Made by a program: the position numbers and the translations under genes. Below are positions 33,689 through 45,609 of a stretch of DNA of 64,000 nt, in pieces (positions within the stretch are counted from its first letter, which is position 1; every line of letters starts with the position of its first letter). The stretch spans positions 62,001 to 126,000 of the forward strand of contig OZ176059.1 in the NCBI GenBank assembly GCA_964247055.1, read 5' to 3'. The DNA is from Paragordius varius (taxonomy: Eukaryota; Nematomorpha). The notes under the pieces were generated by a model that had not been told where the DNA came from, searched no databases, and saw only the letters and a program-made list of their open reading frames with translations.

Positions 33689-35120
33689 AATTGGCTTTTA
33701 TATAAAAAAAATAAATTAAAATAATATCTGTGTGATCCATTAAAGTGGATTTAACTTCTTAATAACTCGTGACTGTAAAAATTATAATATTTTTATATCA
33801 GAATATTTAAATATTTCATTGATACTTATGATTCCCGTTAAATATTTTTAGGATCTTCTGATATGCATTTATTTCCCTTGTATTAGCATTTAGAAAAATA
33901 AAAGAAAAAAATAGTGGCGAAAAGTTTTAGATTAATATTTTTACAATTTTATTTTTGAAAAAAAAAATTTATGTGCCTACAAGGCTAAAAAAGCATATCT
34001 TTAAATTTCTTCACCTTAATTTTAAATCATTATGACATTAACTGCGCCAAAAAAGTCTTTTAAAATATCAAAATGATCAATACTAGCTCTCTTAACTGTA
34101 TCTTAAATAACAGGTAACAAATATTAAATATTTTAATTTATTAAGATTTTTATTAGATTCAGGGATGAGAACCAGAACTTCCTATATCAAAAATTTTATA
34201 TTTTAATTAATTTTTGGGTTGGACTCTTGTAGTATTCCAAAATCATTCAATATGATTTATAATCCCAAAATGATAATTGTTCAGCCTAATTTTTTATTTT
34301 CTACGAAAAAAAATCCTTAAATTTTTACAACCGAACCCTAATTTTATATATTTTGGCAAAATCATTCCATTAAACTTGTGCGTGATACGTTATATTTATA
34401 GAAAATGTCAATATTTGCATTTATTCAAAACAACTTGCTCGACAGTTATTACGCTAAAAAAATTACAAACTATTCGATCTGGTAGAAATTATACCAAGTT
34501 TAATAAAATTGATATCATATAAGAGTTTTATACCTTATATTTACGAAACATAGAAACATTTTAAATATAAATAATCATATTAACTATGAATGCGATAAAA
34601 ATATTAAAATTAATTGTATTTTGAGTTAATATAGGTTAACTCTTATTCACTAACTTTTGTTTAAAATTAATAAATTGTCAATTTTTTTCCTTGATATCCA
34701 ACTCACCAAGTCCAAAGCAAGTTTTTTATAATCATTTTATCAAAAGTCTATCCAGACAAATCTCTACTCATATATTTATAACACCATCACCCGTCACAAA
34801 AACATGGGTTATGATTACACTAATACACAGTGAAAATCCCAAATAACTTCCCCTATAAACGCCTTCAAGCAAAGTGATCATTGCTTCAGCTCTTTATATA
34901 CGCGATCAAATCTATTAAAATTACCAGAAACCCCATATCCTAAGTTAAGCATTCATCAAAACGGCACTAGGGCACATAGACTTTTAAATAACTATGAATA
35001 ATAATCATCATTATATTACACAATTTGTTATTGACATAATTGGTACACCATGATTGTAAGTTTATTTAATAAAAATCTAAATTATGTTCTTCAAGTTGAC
35101 GATATACATCAATATTTTCT
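33689..35120. repeat. Partial third unit of the array
   Basis: Begins at an abrupt junction after TAATCCTTTTA. It has the repeat body, one 280-bp motif (from about 34330) and the region homologous to 30323-30690 (ACGCCTTCAAGCAAAGTG, CTCTTTATATACGCGATCAA). No exon of the secreted gene is present. More diverged than units 1 and 2, hence older. Confidence 0.7.
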
Positions 35121-35560
35121 GTGATGACTTGACTTAAAAAAAAATATATATTCATTGAAATAACTTAAAGAATAATGTAAAATAAGGTGTCAAATGGCCA
35201 ATAAAACAATCCGAAAATTTATTACTTGATAATTAAAAAAATGTTACCACAACTCAAAACTTGTTTATGAGTGTATCACGTCTTTTACTGAATCAACTAT
35301 ATTGCATCATATATCGAACTATTTAATTTTATTATTTGCTCCGCTTCTGTATTTATATGCCTACCCCATATCTCCTCAAGTTTGGCTCTTGGATTATTTC
35401 TGGCATTTGGCGGAGGTAAGAATGATTTGGACGCCTTCAGGAAACTCGCTGCACCTCGATGATCGCCAAATATTTGGTCAGCACTCCACTCTCTTTTTCA
35501 GCAAAGCAAATTATATGTCTGGAGGAGTTTGGTTCTTGGAGGTTTCTTATTAGGTACCGC
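35121..35560. other. No gene seen
   Basis: AT-rich to about 35300, then more balanced sequence that may be the eroded start of the following LINE. Confidence 0.35.
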
Positions 35561-35569
35561 ATTCTCATA

Positions 35570-38500
35570 GATTGGCCGAGCTCCAAATAAAAAATACTAA
35601 ACACTATACGCCTTATAGTGCCCACGGCCTAAATGATGTCTCGGAGTATGCTGAATTTTTGAACGATTTAGAATCCATTCTACATTTGGTTCCGGCACGA
35701 AATCGTCTTCTGATATTTGGTCATATGAAGTGCAGAGTGAGAAGAAACATATCTTCGTGGTCTATTGGAAGACACACTCTAACTGCTTCCACCAAGGCTG
35801 GTAAACTTCTTGCATTCTTTTGAAATGACCGAGGTCTTCTGTTGGCAACACTTTTTTTCCGGATTGCCAACATGGTCTGTACACAAAAATAAGAAGTGGG
35901 TGCCCTTCCCAAATTTATTTCGTCATTCTACGGGAGAAAGACCTGTCGATGGTTAACAATGTTGGATGCTTGATCAACAACGACCTAATTAGCCATCATC
36001 TCTTGATCTGAGCTGAATTACAGGTGACATAGATTCCTCTGCGCCCCTTAATAGGTCTAAAATCTAAATGAACTACAGTGCTTGGTGAACTCACTTCCAA
36101 CAGGCAAAGGCATGCTGTCTACGAGGATTGGTGATCTGCGGGGACTAAACGATTTACTTATGCGATACGAAGTAAGTGTTACACGAGTCGCCGCAGAGCA
36201 TGGATCAATGCTAATGTGAATCGTTTGAAACGCAACAGGAAAGCGTTTGCTTTACGATATTTTTCTAGGCTGGCAGCTAATGAGAAGCACTGAAGAAAAC
36301 ATTTTTCAATGATTCGCTCCCTGCTTCGACGGTCCAGGCCCTGCACTAGTCTGCATTCTCATGGCAGGCTCAAAAGAAGGTGGTCTGTCTGCACCGCCAT
36401 TACAATGATTTGTTGGGGGATAATAAAGCGGCCCAGGATGACGTTATCAATAACCATCCATTCTCAGTGCAGTTTGATGTAGGGACCTTTATTAAATTCT
36501 TCCGAAACTATAAATGTACAGGACCAGACTACAGCGCAGCTGATGTTTGGAAAAAAAGAAATTGATTGGTGCACCGACAACGTCCTGCCTGTATATTGAT
36601 GGAGGAAAGGGTGGAATGTGAGTTAATTAATATTGCAAAGCAGGAGAACCCAGCCATTCCTAAAGATTATACCTCGTGAACACAGTGTATAAAGTAATGG
36701 CCAACATTGCCCTGTCTAGACTTCAGTCCTTTGATGATGAGCTGCATGCAATTTGTGGTTTTAGGCGGGGTAGAGGAACAATGGACCTATTCTGTTCTTT
36801 GGTAATTTCCATCGAGAAAAGCAAACGCCATAAACACCCTCTCTACCTGGGCTCCTGGATATAACTAAGGGTTTTGATTAACTGGATAGGAAGCACATCA
36901 TGCGTTTGCTGAAGAGGGTTGACATGGTGGCAAATTTTAAGTTTATGATCCACTTTATAGTAGACGTAGTCAGGTGGCAGTTGAAACGACCTGTTCGGGC
37001 AGTGACGTACCGATGGGGGGGACAAGGGAGTGCATCATGCCACGGGCGCCGTTATATAGAGGCGCCTAAATGATTTTTGTTAATTAAATATATGCAAAAA
37101 TAATAACATCAGCTATTTACGTAACAATCCCTAAAATAATATAAAATTATATAAATGAGATCAAGAAAAAACATTATGCAAAAAACAACTTTTTATTGCT
37201 CAAAAAACGTTTCGCTTATTCATATTATTAATAATTTTATTTTTTTATTATATTCAATATATAAACTCAATATATTATTTAAATCCCCAAGATCTCACCT
37301 TTAACAAGGTAGGTTTTTATAATTAATATACACTATTTTTTATTTTCATTTTTATCAAATATCAATGCCTAAACTCAGCGTTTAGCAAATAAACAAAAAA
37401 TCCAGGACAGAATAAAAAACAAATAAAATGCGAATGAGTATGAAATCTTATTTAACGAAAATATCTGGCCCTGACATTGAAAAAGTGTATGCGACACAAA
37501 TATAACGGTACCTCTAAATATAACTACTTAAATACACCAGAAATCCTAGTTATTGTTCCAATAAATAGAGATGAGAAAATTACAAATATACCATTGGTAA
37601 TTTCAAGCGCTATACCTATAGAGTTTGATGATTTCGCCTTTTTAAAATTTATTAATAAAATGTTCCCCTAATATCTAATCAACTCCCAGAAAGATTTATT
37701 CGTGGATATTAAGGATTATAAATGCAACCTCTTTGAAACACAAAAAATTATCGTTCGATGCCCCAATCTTGGTTTTTTTTTGACGTGTCGGTAAAAAAGA
37801 AGGATTTAAAATTGAGACTTGGCTTTTATTAAAGAATAAATCTGTGTATTCTTTTTGTCGCCTACTTTTTAATTGATCTAATTCTTTATCTTCTCTTATA
37901 ACTACGCATGATTTTAATAAATGGAGGATAAACGATAGATTAATCCATCATATAGCCTCAATCATGGGAAAGCATTTGAAAGAGGCCGAAAGACGACTGA
38001 TAAATTAAACAAGAATTGATTCTGCTCTAGAAGCTCACGTACAATCGGAAGGATCGATGGCAAAATATTTTATATCGAAAATTGGCCTGCATGAAATTTC
38101 TAATCACCCAAAATCTCCATTCTCAAGCACATGTTAAAAGTTTAATGTATCTAAATGACTCAGCACCGAATCATAGAAACCTCTTATCTTTACTAAAACT
38201 TGTAGCTCAGTTTGACCCAATAATAGGAGAACGCATGAGAAACATAGAATGTCCCACCACTTTATCCTATGTTTCTCCCAAAATCCAAAACAAGTTTATA
38301 CATCTTTTAGCTTCAACAGTTAAAGCTAAATTGATCGATGACATAAAAAAATAAATATTATGGACTTATATTTCATTTAACGCTTGGTATAGCCCACCGA
38401 GAACAAATTTATCAAGTTTCAGGTATGCATTGATTATGATCATAAAAGAATCCTTTTAAAGATGCATTGTCAATTGAAAAGGTCATTATAGAAAATCTAA

Positions 38501-39080
38501 ATTTGGATAATGTTCAGTTATCAAATTGTACATCTTAATGCTATGATAATGCAACTGTGATGTCTGGAAAAAAAATAAAAGAGCAATATATGTCAACTGT
38601 GACGATTATCCCTTGAATTTAGTAAGGAGTTACGGTAGCAAAACAAGATGTTATTGTTGTGACCTGTTTCGGAATAATTGAAAATATTCTTTTATCAAGT
38701 TCAACTATTAGATGTGACATAGTTGCAACGTTTGTATTTTTTTTTAAATTGTTTTATTGGTTTTCAAAAAGAGGAGGGGGAGGATGGCGCCATTAGAGTT
38801 TTATTCCCCAGGCGTCGCAAATGCTCGGTACGCCACTGCGTTCGGACTATTATTGAGGTCTGAAGCAAGGATGCCCTCTGTCGCCAAAACTCTTCAACTT
38901 GGCAATGGACTCAATAGTAAGAAAGTTGCACGCGGGCTTTTCCAACGTCTTTTTCCAGGTACTTTCCTACGCAGATGACCTTGGCATCTTGACGGATTCG
39001 GAGCAAAATCTGGGATAGACTCTCGATCAACTGGAATCTGAACCGACGCCTTTTGGCTTTAATATAGCGAAATATGGATG
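35570..39080 (+). mobile_element. LINE, interrupted by an hAT element
   Basis: Plus-strand non-LTR retrotransposon. An endonuclease-like part at 35600-35990 (YTPYSAHGLNDVSEYAEFLN, LLIFGHMKCRV), an RT N-part at 36670-36840 (YKVMANIALSRLQSFDDEL, CGFRRGRGTMD) and, after the inserted hAT, the RT block with EARMPS-to-LQLGNG, equivalent to QGCPLSP..FNLAMDS in the neighbouring frame, then VLSYADDLGILTDSEQN with the catalytic YADD. Frames are broken many times. Clade not settled. The parts flanking the hAT join smoothly at CGACCTGTTCGG/ACTATTATTG. Confidence 0.75.
37000..38838 (+). mobile_element. hAT element with decayed transposase
   Basis: Termini CAGTGACGTACCGATGGGGG at the left and TCGGTACGCCACTG at the right are inverted repeats, with GGGCGCC/GGCGCC close inside. 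Flanking 8-mers TGTTCGGG and CGTTCGGA agree at 6 of 8, fitting an 8-bp target duplication in the LINE. The interior holds plus-strand pieces of a ZMYM1/DUF4371-type transposase: at 38040-38350, LLSLLKLVAQFDPIIGERMR then YVSPKIQNKFIHLL; at 38460-38560, IENLNLDNVQLSN and CYDNATVMSGKK, the conserved YDNAATMSGK block. Stops and shifts make it inactive. Confidence 0.85.
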
Positions 39081-40046
39081 TGAAAAGCCTTATTAGAAAA
39101 CTAATTTCATCTAAATCAAGACCAAAAAGTTATTTCTCAGTTTTTGTCTAGAAGAATATAAATTAGAATGCTTCAAATTTTCTTAAATTCGTAAAACTAT
39201 AGAGTGAAAAAATTTTAACCAAGTTAGGAGTATGTTATTAAATGATTTTATATGAGTTTTTGTCCCGAATAGAAACAAACATCTAAATAAGATTTTATAA
39301 TTTTTCCTTAAATTGTCATTTTTATATTGTTAATATATTTGCAAATTAAATTTTTTTAGGGTCTTTATCATGTCATTGACCAAAATACTGTTACATATCC
39401 ATATTAATATAATCAATCTTTCTTTTTATAAAAGGTATGGCACAATATTTACTATGATCATTATACGTATTTAATGATAATTCTTACTACAAAAATAAGC
39501 ACATTGTAAGTGTAAGATATTATTTTCTTGCCTAAGGAGGACATATTTAGCGGATGTCCTGTTATATCAATTAGAGAGTATGTTAAAAAAATTTCACGCG
39601 GAAAACTCAAAATAAATTATAAAATTTTCCAAATATAATTTAATGGCTATTACCTCCTATTTTGTTATAGGTTAGAATTTAAGGAGGTGATATTTAAAAA
39701 AATATCAAACTCTTTAACCGACATACTTCACTTAGATTGTATTTTACTTTTTATGAAATAACTTAATATAAAGTGATGACTTACTGTAGTATACATGTCA
39801 TTATATTTACTACTTAATTTTATTATTTATTAAGAAAAAATTCATATTTTTGTTTATTAAATTGTTTTATTGAGAACATATTTAAATTATTGTTAAAAAA
39901 CTTGTTTGGTTGTTAACAGGACATTAATAGGTTAAATGATCTCTAGTATTATGTTAAAAAAGTATATAAGACATGAATCTATGAAAGTAATATTTTATTT
40001 ATATTTAACTACTTCACAATATAAGTTGTATCATATTATTCAACAA
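39081..40046. other. Upstream region of the SOUL gene
   Basis: AT-rich with no coding signal. The promoter of the plus-strand SOUL gene should lie in its right part; no specific motif can be named. An in-frame ATG at 39936 would extend the SOUL protein by 37 residues but would bury the signal peptide, so it is not preferred. Confidence 0.4.
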
Positions 40047-41410
40047 ATGCCTATGAGTCTAAAAACATCAAAAAAATGTCCACGCAGCTCGCTAATATCC
40101 ATTGCTATAGCTTTACTCCTATTTATACAGGCCATTGACCAGGTCAAAAGTAGTGATTCAGGAATTGCCAATAACAATCGAAAGCGTCGTCAGAGCGATG
40201 ATGAGGAAAGCTCCACAGATGAACCGAATGGCGATAATATAGTTCATAGATCGGGCCGTTACAAACCTCGTGTAATAAGCACAACGGACAGACCTGCAAC
40301 AAGACTCGTAACTGCGACGCCTTATAAGCCACCAGCTACACCAAGAGGCGAACCGCGGTACGTGGCTCCATCCCTGCGTTTCTACAGTAATTACGAAGTG
40401 AGACGCGTCCCATTTGTTGGTGCGATCTTCAAGGATTTCTTTGGTGATTCCGATGATATATCTGTTTACGATTGGCTCCCGGGGTATATATATCATTTTC
40501 ATATGTTCAGTATCACTTTTTTCGTGATTTACTCTACATGTTAAATTTATGAATGTGCAGTGGAATTCCATCCTTTTGCGGTCGCCGATGGTGTCCACCA
40601 TTCAAAGTTGTGTGCAAAAATGAATTTTACGAAGTTCGACAATATGTCGATATAACTTTGGCCACCGCATACATTGACGCCGAGAGTTACAAGTTGCGTG
40701 GATTAGATGCTGGATATGAGTTGGTGTATGCATATTTCAAGGGCGATAATAAGGAATGTAATGATGTTAAATAAATTTTTGGTTTTTTTTATTATATTGA
40801 TTGTTTTTAATTAATTTAGATATCAACCTACCATTGACGTTTCCTATTGAATTTTTTGGGCCCTTGTTAGGGTCAGCAAATGAGGAAGATTTTCTTTACG
40901 ATTTTCTGAAAAAGGGCGCGGCGCCCGGTGCCAGCTTACCTATTGGGCCACCATATGACACCTACCCACCGACACCCCTTTCGCCACAAGTAAATTTTAT
41001 TTCAATGTTTTATATATTTAACTTTTCTGTTAAATTTCATTTTGCTTTTAAAATCCTAATTCATTATTTGTTTTAGGTTAAAATTAGCTATGTAAAAGGG
41101 CCTTTGGTGTATGTTAGTGCATTCGGTGGTTCCGTTTTCCCCAGTGTGGCTTTGGCTAAGGCAGAAACTTTTTTCAAAGTTCTTAAATTAAATCACCAAA
41201 AGATTGATGGAAACTTCACTTTCAAAAAATATTATAAGTATCATTTTAAAAAATTGTTTTCTAATTTCTCTATTAAAATACGTTTTCTATATAAATTTTA
41301 GCCAATTTTCTGGATCGAATTACGTGAATGAAATCCACGTTCCTGTCATTGGAGTCGAAAAGTCAAGGCATGGATACTATCATGAAAAATACCATCAAGG
41401 ATATTGTTAA
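40047..41410 (+). CDS. Secreted SOUL heme-binding protein
   Basis: Five exons (40047-40483, 40561-40757, 40820-40989, 41077-41237, 41302-41410) with short GT-AG introns of 62-87 bp join in phase into 357 residues. The start at 40047 (CAACAAATG) is followed by a positively charged n-region and a hydrophobic core (SLISIAIALLLFIQAI), a signal peptide. Residues ~37-145 are a polar, proline- and arginine-rich linker. The SOUL/HEBP fold follows: NEFYEVRQYVDITLATAYID (E.R.Y....W/A motif), GYELVYAYFKGDN (the L..YI.G.N motif), INLPLTFPIEF (the I.MT.PV strand), PLSPQVKISYVKGPLVYVSA, FGG, and a C-terminal NYVNEIHVP (NEV motif). Family members bind heme or tetrapyrroles; secreted, extended forms exist in invertebrates. 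All exons are open and splice sites are good, so it looks functional. A polyadenylation signal AATAAA lies at 41578-41583. Confidence 0.9.
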
Positions 41411-41577
41411 TCAATTTTCATTGTTAAAATAATTATATTGTCCCTTTGAAACCATTATTTTCTTCTTTTTATTTTTTGTATATTGTAATTAATCTTTCTT
41501 TAGGTGTTGTGTGCAATTAATTAGCTTTCTTTAATGTGCTAAAATTATTTATATATATAGTTTAGTTATTATTAGCA

Positions 41578-41583
41578 AATAAA
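41578..41583 (+). terminator. Probable poly(A) signal of the SOUL gene
   Basis: AATAAA, 168 bp after the stop codon, in AT-rich DNA. Such hexamers are common by chance here, so position is the main support. Confidence 0.4.
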
Positions 41584-41599
41584 TTTTTGGATTTCATTT

Positions 41600-42140
41600 A
41601 ATAATAAATGAATATGTATAAACCTTGAAAAAAAATTTGTCTTTATTAGCTAATTTACTAGAAAACATCTAAAAAAATTTTAAACGTGGGCTGGCATTCT
41701 CGCTAAAACGTCTCATGGTTGTTACATGAATATTTAATTTTGTTTGTCAACATTTTGCTTGAGCTCTATTTGCCTTATCCTCGATTTTTTAATCACTCTT
41801 TTGAAGTTCTACGGGCGCATCACAGTATTTGATGCCTATTTAATCTTAACGATAAGCCCAATTGTTTTATTTGACCAATTTTTATAATACTTTTTGCATA
41901 AGCTGAGTTTTTTAATTACATTATATATCTGTTATAAGCATCTGTGCTCACTTAAATCATCAAACTTTAAAAAATTATACGTTTTAGAATTTTATAATTT
42001 AGGAATATAGAATAAATTTTAAATTAATATATCTTGTTATAAAATATATTAGTCTTATTTTTTTTCATTTTTACTGTAATTGTTTAAGTCATACCCCGGT
42101 TGTCACCATCCTTTTTAGCCAAAAAAAAATAGCATATATT
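41600..42140. other. No gene seen
   Basis: AT-rich intergenic sequence between the SOUL gene and a cluster of MITEs. Confidence 0.4.
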
Positions 42141-42148
42141 TAATTTTA

Positions 42149-42354
42149 CAGTAAAAATTGATATTAAACGGACAAAACGCAACTATTATTAAATAATTGT
42201 GTTCGTAATACACTCTATTTCACACTTTGCGGTATTATTTAATGAGTTATATTCAAAATCAAGATTTAAAGTGTATGGTTTTCTTTTGAAAAAAAATATT
42301 TGTCGATATATTTTTAAATTTGGTCCGTTTCATTCCAATTTTTAGTGTAAATAT
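42149..42354. repeat. MITE family A copy
   Basis: TA then CAGTAAAAATTGATATTAAA and ACGGACAAAACGC at the left; TTTGGTCCGTTTC and CAATTTTTAGTG at the right. The terminal CAGT beside TA is well kept on the left. Confidence 0.65.
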
Positions 42355-42402
42355 CGGCATGCCATCATTAATTTCGTTTCGGGTAATTAAAATAAAGATT
42401 CA

Positions 42403-42600
42403 AAATATAACGTACAAAGCGCAAAAATATAAAAACAAATTTTTTTTCTAAAAGACAACCATATTTTTGAAATCTTGATTTTTTAAATATAAACCATGTT
42501 TATAATTGCAAGCATGAAATAGAGATGTATCCTGGTAACCCAATCAATTTTATATCATACATTGGTAAGTAAATATTATATACACAAATGCAGATGAAAT
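42403..42600. repeat. MITE family A, left half
   Basis: GTACAAAGCGCAAAAATATA, AAAAGACAACCATA and GAAATAGAGATGTATCCTGG match the family's left arm and interior. The right arm is absent. Confidence 0.5.
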
Positions 42601-42858
42601 TGTTAATCTCACCTAAAACCTCTATCATATTCGGATCGCATTTCACCGTACTCCCAATAACTATGAAAAGTGTCAAAGCTGTCTCCTAATATCCATAAAA
42701 AAGCATAGAAGATTTTGTTTACTAAATTTAAAGGCTTTAAACTAAATTAACACGTGACCGTTCAATCTCAAAAATGAGTTAGAACAAGATTAGTATAATT
42801 CTTAAACACATGTTTCCGAATCGAGCGGGAAAGGTGAAAAATTGATTCCCCTTTATAA

Positions 42859-43983
42859 CACTAGACAACAAATTTTAACTTTTTTTAACTGCCATTCTTG
42901 TAAATCTAAAATTTATTTCATTAAAGTACATAATTAGTATATCTGAAAAGAAAATTGGTCTAGCATTCAAGAATTTTTTTATATTAGAGTTTATCGATAA
43001 TTTTTGGCCCCGATTTAACATTAAACTCGAAATTTCGAAAATTTAAAGTTTTAGATATGAAGCCATGTATTTTATATCATTCAAAAGAGCGCAAAAAACT
43101 GAATCTTGTAAATGGTAGTAAGTCATTTAAATCAATCGGATGTAAAAGTTATTTGGATTTAAATGGTCGAAATTTTCAATCCTTAAATAAGTCAAGAATT
43201 TTCACAGACAAACTAATTTAAAAATCATATAAATTATTTTAATATAATTATTAGGGTTATATTAGTATTTAATTTAAGAAAAATGTTTGAAAAAGCTTTT
43301 GGTTTGCTTTTTAAATAAAAATTATTATTATCATAAATATTTTACCTAGTGGATACTAAAATGCATAGTTATAACTGTAAATTTATTAATAATGGCTATA
43401 AAAGATCAAAAATACCTTACACTTTGTTTTTATCTTTAAAATTTCGAAATTATCAGCCTTGTTCAGAAAATAAATTAATATTGATGAGATGGTAATTTTT
43501 AAAAAACAAAAAACTTAAAAATGGCTGTTTTGAGTGACATAAAAGCAATTAAAAATGTTTTAATCAAAAAAAACTTTCTTGTGTTATCTTTTTTGGACAT
43601 TCATCTCCATCTAAACAAAGTTTGAGCTTTTTTCATCCATTAGTTTTAAAAATATAATAATTAAAAAAAATGCTCTCGCTTCGCGCGTTTGTCGCTCTTT
43701 GTGTCCAATATTAACTATCGATGTAATACATATTAGTATGCATTTTATAGAGTTTTTAATACTCTTTCGAATGATATATAACAAATGGGCATTACTTGTA
43801 TATTTTCAAAGAAAAACATTTTTTTAGTAAAATTTATATAAAGAGGGCGCATAATCAAAAAAATCAAATTATACAAAATTCTTTCATCGAGTTATAATTT
43901 TTATTTCAGATTTACTGTTAGAATGATACTAAATATCAGAAAATGCAAAAATCTCGAGTGGCAGAAAAATTTGTTGTCTAGTG
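42859..43983. mobile_element. CACTA-like nonautonomous element
   Basis: Starts CACTAGACAACAAATTTTAA and ends AAAAATTTGTTGTCTAGTG, an inverted repeat of about 17 bp beginning with CACTA. It is flanked on both sides by the 3-bp TAA (42856-42858 and 43984-43986), which fits the CMC/EnSpm (CACTA) superfamily. No transposase frame in the 1.1-kb interior. A 3'-end relic of the same family lies at 9.4-9.6 kb. Confidence 0.65.
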
Positions 43984-43989
43984 TAATTA

Positions 43990-45290
43990 AATGTGTTTAT
44001 TTCACAAAAAAACTTAATAATTTCTTTATACTACAATAATACTGATATAATCGAGATGTAAATCCTTTAGCTCTCATAAGGACCACAATGAAGTAGCCAA
44101 GATTCCGGGGTTGGTTGAAGATAAAATAGTATTTAGTACCTAGTTTTATCTTACATAGTAAATAATGTAAAAACTGTTTGAATTAAATAGAAAAGTTTTT
44201 AGCGATTGCTATGCTATTGAAGCACTCTAGCTTTATTCTATCATCTGAATAAAGAAAGGTAATTGCTTAAAAAATAACGTAACAAATAAATATTACAAAT
44301 AATGAGACGAATTTGTATATTATAGAAATTCTTAATTTAGAATCATAAGAAAATAAAACCGACTTGAACAACTTAAGCAACCACGTCGCAAAGCATAACT
44401 CGATATCATTTTTGAATAGCCATTTAAAACCGGTCAGCTATTCAAAAATTAGTTATAGCACCGCACTTTTATTTAAAAAGAAAAAAGTATAATCTTATGA
44501 AAATTATATCGCGAGTCAAGGGTGTAATTGTTATATGTAGGGTTGGGTATTTGACTGCTTTTTCAAAAAAAGTTCAGTTAGACCAAGTGAGACCATGGTC
44601 ATGATCACGGTCATGACCAAATTTTACCTAAGTAAGTATCATGCGATATTGGATTGTCAAAATAATGTTCGAACGACACTTGCGTTTCACTAATGTCATG
44701 TTTTTTCGTTAAAATTTGTATTATACATTCTTTTGATATTTATTATTCACAAATATTTTCAATCAAATTTTTACAAGAAATCTGTTTCAAATAAATTTAG
44801 CCACATGTTTGTGGCCCTATGAATCTTCAAATACATAGCTTTTAATACTAGATATTTCAAATAAAATTTTACCTAGTTTTGAATTTTCTTTTATCACTGA
44901 AATATCCAATATAAAATGTTTTTTCATTTTATTGGTTCACATATATTAATTGCATATTTTGCAAAGTGCTTGATTGTTTTTCGAAATAACTGGATATGCT
45001 TAAATGCTAATGTTATAAGGATGCATGTTTAACAATTTTATATCGTTAAATAAGCATATTAAAATATTTAATTTTTATTTTTCAAAAATATATAAAAACA
45101 ATAAAATCCTACTATCTCTCTTCCAAAAAAAATGTACCAGCTATTTTTCAAACAACAGATATTTTTTAACCCATGAAAGTATAAATACTCACTGACCATA
45201 GTTATATGGTTTCACATCCTTTTATATTGCATAAATTGGTGATTACAAAATTTTGTGCTAATTTATACATTATTAATTTAATCATTATAT
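43990..45290. other. No gene; small palindromes
   Basis: AT-rich. Two short palindromes are visible: TTTTTGAATAGC ... GCTATTCAAAAA around 44413-44452 and GGTCATGATC ... GGTCATGACC around 44597-44619. No coding signal. Confidence 0.4.
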
Positions 45291-45299
45291 CATTCACAG

Positions 45300-45600
45300 T
45301 GCCACAAACCCCTTGCCTGCGCAACTTTTCCCAAAACGACACTCCTAATCCAATCATATAATAAAAAATAAATATGCAGATTTCTTAGACGATGTACACT
45401 TGAATCACGAATACCATGATGAGAAAATACTTAGAAAAAATAAACTATTAAATGGTTGGCAAGAAACTGTAAAGAGATTTGAATTACGCTCATATAAAAT
45501 ACGAGATGGTAACAAAATCATCCAAAAACGCCGATGAAAGACGAAGGGGATGGAAAATAGAAAGTACAACTCATTCTGAATAGACAACGCTATCGAAAGA
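45300..45600 (+). mobile_element. Ty3/gypsy fossil, pol 3' scrap
   Basis: Aligns with 660-920 over most of its length (shared GATGTACA, AATCACGAATACCAT, AATGGTTGGC, TACGAGATGGTAACAAA). It is a short, broken, old piece of the same family. Confidence 0.65.
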
Positions 45601-45609
45601 TTTCTATCA

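Larger units (their letters stand above)
27290..35120. repeat. Tandem duplication array, ~3.37-kb unit
   Basis: Exons and intergenic DNA at 27290-30322 recur at 30655-33688 at a constant offset of 3,365 bp (exon 1 starts 28395 and 31760). At 33688 the second unit joins abruptly to a third, partial unit that resumes at TAATTGGCTTTTATATAAAA and runs to about 35120, matching 29030-30320 and then 30323-30690 with more divergence. Transcription of both genes is leftward, so each copy has a duplicated upstream region. Confidence 0.85.

Noticed and set aside
27290-35120. Array read as a CRISPR or satellite
   Set aside because: Units are 3.4 kb long with exons and introns; this is a segmental duplication.
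39936-40046. Upstream in-frame ATG as the SOUL start
   Set aside because: It would put 37 residues before a clear signal peptide; the ATG at 40047 has a better context and gives a normal leader.
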